Of a DNA stretch of 64,000 nt, positions 58,991 through 64,000 are shown piece after piece. Both the position numbers and the translations under genes were made by a program. This DNA is from Aegilops tauschii subsp. strangulata. Its lineage: Eukaryota; Streptophyta; Magnoliopsida; Poales; Poaceae. The notes under the pieces are model-generated. The model was not told where the DNA came from and searched no databases. It saw only the letters and a program-made list of their open reading frames with translations. The DNA is taken from contig NC_053036.3 in assembly GCF_002575655.3 (NCBI RefSeq), positions 641,474,736 through 641,538,735 of the forward strand, in the 5' to 3' direction. How positions within the stretch are numbered: position 1 is the stretch's first letter; each line of letters opens with the position of its first letter.

Positions 58991-60304
58991 TTGCCAAGTG
59001 CTATCAAGGCATCTTCGCCTTTGGACGTACGACATCTTCGCCTACTTCCCACGAGTACGCCTACATTGACTTCATCAAGTCCAAGGCGACCACCTACAAG
59101 CGAGGGCGACACTTCCATCTTCGAAAGCCCCTCAAGGAAGATGGCCGAGCATGGGAAATTCCCTTCGGTCATGGAGACAAGCTACGAGGTGCCATATCAT
59201 ATGGGCCTCCAACCACAGGACGGTGACAAGAAGGTTGAGCATGGGACTATCCATTCAATCAAGGCGGCAATAGGAGTTGAGCATGGAGACGTTTGCACCA
59301 ACATCTCTCCGACACCCACATATAACGAGATGTCCCAGTTGCCATGTGAGGAGAGCCACCAACACATGAGTGACATGAGCGACTCCACCATACGTGACAT
59401 TGAGAGCATTTCCTATGAGAGGATGAGTGTGACCACCACTAGCCCCACACATGAGAGCATGCCACACACCCTATGTGGGGTTGAGAGCCATTTGAGTGCC
59501 TCCACCAACAATATGAGTGAGAGCATCCTTGACAGAGTGAGTGAGCCACAACACTTAGTGAGTGAGGTAGTTGAGAGGGCATGTGAGGCCACTATGATTT
59601 CTAACGACTTAACCTCTACTCCGAGTGTGTTTTGTTCTTTGGTGCTAGGTCTCCTACATGACGACATGCCTATGCTCGATGAGTCCATACCTCCAATGGA
59701 GACGAGGATGGCCATGGTGGATGATGATGCACCCCCCACATGGTTCCATCAAGATGAAGATGACAACTACTTGTTCTTCACCACCTCACCTACAACACAT
59801 GAGCGATGTTCCAAAGGTAACATAGGTGACAATGCTTCTCTTGTCCCATTAGCGGACTATCTTATCAATGATTGCTTGCATGATGTTGACACACCTATTC
59901 CCATGCTTCATGCTAGTGCGACTTCCTCATGTCATGACTTACCTATTTATGATGAATATGATGATGAGCATGTTGAGTTGCCTAGTTGTGATGCTATGCT
60001 CCATAGTATATCATGTGAAAATTCTATTGGTCACGTCATGTTTGACAATCCATTGAACTTGTCATATGCTATGAGTGAGATCTCCCATATTGCATCTTTT
60101 CAATCTCAACATAGTAACTATGCATGCCCCATTAAAATAAATCCCATTTGCACTTATGGCATAGATGACGAGATGATGGTCATTGGCTTTTGTTTTTCAT
60201 GCGATGATATTGCCATGCTTCCTTTACATAATTTGCGCAATTCATCTACTATGTCATGCCATGATCACATTGTTCCACTAATACTCATGAGGAGACCCCC
60301 ATAG
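58991..60304 (+). CDS. Element J ORF, part 1: acidic His/Met/Cys-rich protein of unknown function
   Basis: The frame is open for 437 codons. The first in-frame ATG is at 59141 (MAEHGKFPSVMETS), leaving 387 residues. The protein is acidic, with Ser/Thr-rich repeats (SMPHTLCG, NMSESILDRV) then Asp-rich stretches (PIYDEYDDEHVELPSCD) and a Cys/Ile segment (PIKINPICTYGIDDEMMVIGFCFSCDDI). It has no signal peptide and no domain I recognise. Near 60280-60300 the frame shifts by one base into the next open stretch, so this and the following ORF were probably one. Low stop density over 3.9 kb argues for real coding in the past. Whether it is a diverged gag-pol or a captured host gene is not resolved. 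Confidence 0.55.
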   Translation: MPSAIKASSPLDVRHLRLLPTSTPTLTSSSPRRPPTSEGDTSIFESPSRKMAEHGKFPSVMETSYEVPYHMGLQPQDGDKKVEHGTIHSIKAAIGVEHGDVCTNISPTPTYNEMSQLPCEESHQHMSDMSDSTIRDIESISYERMSVTTTSPTHESMPHTLCGVESHLSASTNNMSESILDRVSEPQHLVSEVVERACEATMISNDLTSTPSVFCSLVLGLLHDDMPMLDESIPPMETRMAMVDDDAPPTWFHQDEDDNYLFFTTSPTTHERCSKGNIGDNASLVPLADYLINDCLHDVDTPIPMLHASATSSCHDLPIYDEYDDEHVELPSCDAMLHSISCENSIGHVMFDNPLNLSYAMSEISHIASFQSQHSNYACPIKINPICTYGIDDEMMVIGFCFSCDDIAMLPLHNLRNSSTMSCHDHIVPLILMRRPP

Positions 60305-62910
60305 TTTCCTCATACATATTAGGAGATTTTGATGCATTCCATACTTTGCATGATTCCCATAATTGCGTCCACCATATGCATTCCATGAATAACAACGCTC
60401 TACATATTTTCCATGATGCTTTACACAATTTGAGTCACCATTATGCCATACATAATGACAAACCTACCATGATGGATGACATGTTTCTATATCACGCATC
60501 TCATTTATTTGAGCATTGGATATTTTGTGCTAACCAACACAAGCACGTGCGCATCATGATGGATGATGTGTACATATACCATGCACACACAATTTTCCCT
60601 TTGTCTTTGTTTTGTGTAGGTACTCACGTATACTCGTCAACCTCTCAATCCCAAGAGTTGACGAAACGAGCTCTTGAGAGCAACGATGATTTGGGATCCC
60701 GTGGACTATCCTTACCACCATTCCCTTCACGCAAGGACTACGCACATCTCTTTTACTTGACTCTCACACGGCTATGAGCTATATATCACTTGTTACCTTA
60801 TGCCCATTCTATCGTGTTCACTTTGCATGTTACACCTCTTTACATGACTTTGCCATGCAATTGTGACCCTTGCTTGAATTTACCCATGATTCACAATTAT
60901 GCTACTCCTATGTGTATTTGCATGCTTGGTGGAGATACTTGTTGCTATTACCATGCTTTCCTTGTGCCTCATGCTATTGTTGATTCTTGTGTTGGGAGAG
61001 TCATGATGTTCCATTGCTATTCACCTAGGACTTCTTGTCAATACAATGATGATACTTTCCTCATATCTTGCTTTCATGCTTATGATATGTCACGTGCATT
61101 ATTCATGCCCACTATTTACACACATGACATGCTTGCCATGATTCCTTCTAGTACGTTGCATCTTCGCACTACTAGCTTGCTTGACTTGATCACTATGATT
61201 ACTTGCTTGGTTGCATCACCCATGTTCCATCCTTACTCGCTTTCTTGGGTTGATGACATATATGTTCATGCCTCTCACATGTTATATCTTGATAATTGTC
61301 TCTTGTGCCCATTAGTTGCCTCTCTCATATCTACTTGTAGTGAATGCAACCATACTTTTCTTATTGATCTTGGAGACTTGGACATATTACTTGTGAAGCA
61401 TGCTTGTTTGATTGAGCCTATTGTATTTGGTTGTTATCGCATCATATGCCTCCATACTATGAAATGCTCCCTTGTCCTTTCTTATGATGAGCATGATGCA
61501 TACACTTGTTGGGTATTTCACCACAAGAATGCTAGGTTTTGCATTCCCTCTAACCTCATTTGTTTTTCCGAGTGTTTGTCATGTTCTTTCGTTTTGAAGG
61601 ATTCACAAGGCGGCACCATCACGAGACATATTATTTATGAGAAGGCATACAAGATGCGCAACTCCATCATCCTTGAGAAAATCCTAAAGGTGACCTCCTT
61701 CTCTTTGAGACATCCTCAAATACGCATATTGGATGGGCCATTCTTTCATTGTTGTTTCCTTCTTGTTGTCTACATAATACATCTATTGGATGGAGGACCG
61801 GCATTGGAGATGGACCCTATGGACCTTCAAGTTGAGGAGTGCTCGGACTTAGTGGATTCACCAACGAACCACCATTTCTACCACGACATTGAGCCATGGT
61901 ACAACAACTCCCATAACAAGTTTGCACTTTATACATGGATTGACTTGCATTATGATTGCCTTGGTGCATCTTGTATTTCTATGTCATCCATGATATATGA
62001 GCTTGAGCACTTTCTTAGCAAATTTGTTGTGATCTTCCTTGATGGCATATTCATACATAATGATCACATTGCCTACCATCAATTGCATGATAACATAATC
62101 ATATTGAGCATCCATTGCCATATTCATGCCATTGATAAATCGTCTCACTATGAAATCATTTTGCACCGTGGTTGCATTGATCATATTCACAATTCATTTG
62201 TGTGCACAATGAATGCTTTTGCTCCCATGAATGCTTTACATCTCATTCTATATCACCTTGCTAAGCTTCATGTGCTTTGTCATGAACAATCTTGCCTCGC
62301 GGACTCATACTTCCTTGATGGACACTGTGTGTGCGCTAACCATTGTATTTCTGAGTGTCGTTTGTGTTTGCTTTTCTTGCATGTATACCACTCCGGCGAC
62401 ACCTTGGAGTACATGGATCACGCAATGTCTTCCACTTCGTCCAACTACAAGTTCGTCCACGACAACCGTTTCCATGGTGATGAGGATCACGATCCGAGGT
62501 CGGATCTTTCCCAAGGGGGAGGAGATGATGCGGAGCATCCCACGTTCATCCCCATGTACACTCCGTTTACTCTCCAAGCCCCAGGGATACATAAGATGAG
62601 ACCTCGACTATACACCATTGGACACAAGGTGAACTCGCTCCTCTTCGAACCATCACTTTCCATATGTGAGACATGGCTACTACCTCAAATATATGTGTTG
62701 TGCATGACCAGGAACCAAGAGGGAGACCATGGACAAGACGGCGAGGACACCAAGCGTGAGGAACAAGAGGAAGAGTTGCCAGGAAGCTACAGCTCTCGGA
62801 CGTCCGAAGACCTCCGGACGACCGACGACCCCCGGACGACCGACGCCTGGGGACTACACCAGCCAGATCATCCCCAGCCAAGGCAACCTACAGTGTCCGG
62901 ACGACCGTGA
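60305..62910 (+). CDS. Element J ORF, part 2: very long His/Cys/Met-rich frame with RT-like motif, one TGA
   Basis: One frame stays open from about 60300 to 62910 except for a single TGA at 60775-60777. Apparent starts at 60346 and 60790 are TTG codons, so it reads best as a continuation of part 1. His, Cys, Met and Leu are very frequent (for example HHMHSMNNNALHIFHDALHN). At about 62015-62070 it reads KFVVIFLDGIFIHNDHI, closely resembling the Ty3/Gypsy RT motif in which the last two residues of the FLDD box are both Asp; here the second is Gly, so this is probably a dead RT remnant. The frame passes the PPT and runs 385 bases into the 3' LTR. No RNase H or integrase motif seen. Function unknown. 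Confidence 0.55.
62511..62525 (+). other. Polypurine tract of element J
   Basis: AAGGGGGAGGAGA directly precedes the 3' LTR TG. It is the plus-strand primer site and lies inside the long ORF. Confidence 0.82.
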
Positions 62911-63541
62911 GATGCCGGACGCCCGACACCTCCCAGGGCCCGGACGACCGAACGCCACCGGACGACCGGTGCCACGGCGACAGAACGTAATTTACGGAAG
63001 TTCGACGATCTACGGACGTCCGGACCGTCCCGAGCCTCCGTACGTCCGACCCTCACCAGACGTCCGACGCCTGTGTGCGCAGCCGCGGGCCTTAGGCCTT
63101 GTAACTCTCCCCCACTTACCCCTTCGTGTCTCTAGACTATAAATAGACCTCCCCCTCATCCTTTCTAGGGTTAGCAATGGTTTAGCTCATACTAGAGATA
63201 GAGCTTTGCTCATCCATACAGATCTACTCCTCGAGAGAGACCGCGGCCCCTCTTCGGAGAAGATCCATCTTGGATTCAAGACCCCTCATGGTAAGATCCC
63301 CTCGTGGATTCAAGGCCTCCTCACGGAGAAGAACCGGTTACCTTTGTATCGTCCTTTGTTGATCGTGGATCTTGTATCTCCTCTCGTGTTTCGAGGATCT
63401 AGCACATGTGTGACTATATCTTGTTGGTTTTAGTGATTCTCTTGTGTTTTCCCTCGTGATTCCCTTCGTGTTCTTGATGTTCTTAGTTGGGATGCGCTCC
63501 TTTCGTGAAAGATCGGCCGTATAGGGTTCCACCCTACTTCA
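62526..63541 (+). repeat. 3' LTR of element J
   Basis: 1016 bp, a full-length match to 55400-56414 with scattered substitutions and a one-base indel (CATCCCATG versus CATCCCCATG). TATAAATA is at 63138-63145. Two of the four CGGACGTCCG palindromes of the 5' LTR are mutated here. Confidence 0.95.
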
Positions 63542-63665
63542 ATGACCCCACTCCAGCCCCCACAAATATATGACGACCGACGAGCAAACCCTAGTCAAAC
63601 TCAGTCCCTACTCTCCCGACCTCTCCATTTCTCCCCCAAATCCACTTCGTCTTCGCCCGCCCGCC

Positions 63666-64000
63666 ATGTCTGACAATGAATCCGACCTACCACCAGAGTG
63701 GATCAAGGCCGCCGGGGATTCCGATGGCTCGGCCGTGCCAGACGAGGAGAAGCTAGCGCTCCACATTGCCCTCCATCACTCGCTGCTAAATCGGGGCGGC
63801 AGCTCCTCTTCCGGGGCGGCGGCGGCTGGCCGGGTGGAGAGTAGTACATTTGCAGCGCCCGACGCTTGTTCGTCGCGCTCCCTTCTGGCCACTGCCAGGC
63901 GGCATCCAGCACCGCCCGACCTGCCCCTCCAGGGCGCCGCTCGGTGCTGTTGCCAGCGGAACCGCAACCGGAGTCCATGGGCCGCGCGTATCGGCTCGCA
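63666..64000 (+). CDS. ORF of TIR transposon copy 2, partial at window end
   Basis: ATG 63666 in context GCCATGTCTG opens at least 111 codons and runs off the window without a stop. It begins MSDNESDLPPEWIKAAGDSD, with an acidic N-terminus, a short helix (EEKLALHIALHHSLLN), then Ser/Ala/Arg-rich sequence. A leader with CCTCTCC-type pyrimidine tracts precedes it. From its position after the TIR and leader of copy 2 it is probably the transposon's own protein rather than a host gene. No domain recognised in the visible part. Confidence 0.5.
   Translation, partial: MSDNESDLPPEWIKAAGDSDGSAVPDEEKLALHIALHHSLLNRGGSSSSGAAAAGRVESSTFAAPDACSSRSLLATARRHPAPPDLPLQGAARCCCQRNRNRSPWAARIGS

Larger units (their letters stand above)
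55400..63541 (+). mobile_element. Element J: complete LTR retrotransposon without intact pol
   Basis: LTRs 55400-56414 and 62526-63541, both TGATGCGGAGC...CTAC(A/T)TCA, lie inside a perfect ATGAC target duplication (55395-55399 and 63542-63546). A PBS and PPT are present, so it was mobilised by retrotransposition. By eye the LTRs differ at about 30 positions per kb, which suggests an insertion of moderate age. The 6.1-kb interior has a long structured leader and a large unusual reading frame but no recognisable gag knuckle, protease, intact RT, RNase H or integrase. One RT-like motif with a changed catalytic residue (about 62015-62070) hints at Gypsy ancestry. Confidence 0.93.
55182..64000 (+). 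mobile_element. TIR transposon copy 2, split by element J, right end outside window
   Basis: It starts GAGCATATACAGCCGGCCG after TTA (55179-55181), a plausible 3-bp target site. Its first 215 bases are colinear with the right end of copy 1 in reverse. The two parts, 55182-55399 and 63547-64000, join across element J and its ATGAC duplication. The second part contains the leader and an ORF start (63666). Superfamily inferred from TTA/TAA flanks and TIR style. Confidence 0.65.

Overview
The window is plant nuclear DNA, almost certainly from a large Triticeae genome (wheat, Aegilops or barley type). I infer this from the transposon families I recognise (Sabrina/WHAM-like and Fatima-like Gypsy elements, PIF/Harbinger, a LINE) and from their deep nesting. 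There are no bacterial-type operons, CRISPR arrays, rRNA or tRNA genes. Most open reading frames are shadows inside transposons. One ordinary host gene stands out: an intronless cytochrome P450 (50628-52064, +).

Layout. Positions 1-46129 form one nest. An Athila-like Gypsy element G (+; only its 3' part, 42170-46129, is visible) was hit by a Fatima-like element C (-; 23430-42169 visible). C was hit by three insertions: Sabrina/WHAM-like element A (+; 1-23429, start outside the window), its opposite-strand relative D (-; 27649-37875, TSD AGGTC), and solo LTR F (-; 38550-42103, TSD CCCAT). D carries solo LTR E (-; 27764-30296, TSD GAGGC). A carries element B (+; 2986-19653, TSD GAGTG) with 4.2-kb LTRs and a decayed pol. 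B carries a 4.9-kb PIF/Harbinger transposon (10121-15027, TSD TAA) whose transposase gene looks intact. The order G>C>A>B>Harbinger gives five insertion levels.

Positions 46128-50205 hold a small CACTA-like element, another solo LTR (H) and a decayed LINE. Positions 50206-52064 are the P450 promoter and gene. From 53198 to the right edge there are two copies of one TIR transposon family. The first is a 1.2-kb deletion derivative. The second starts at 55182 and is split by LTR retrotransposon J (55400-63541, TSD ATGAC); its ORF resumes at 63666 and runs off the window.

J is the most unusual object. It has complete LTRs, PBS, PPT and TSD but no intact pol. Instead it has a very long His/Cys/Met-rich reading frame with what looks like a fossil reverse-transcriptase motif, three copies of a hairpin-forming motif in its leader, extra copies of its LTR-end/PBS junction, and a cluster of CGGACGTCCG palindromes. 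Elements A, C and D also lack visible RT and integrase, so this locus is dominated by elements that probably relied on enzymes supplied by others.
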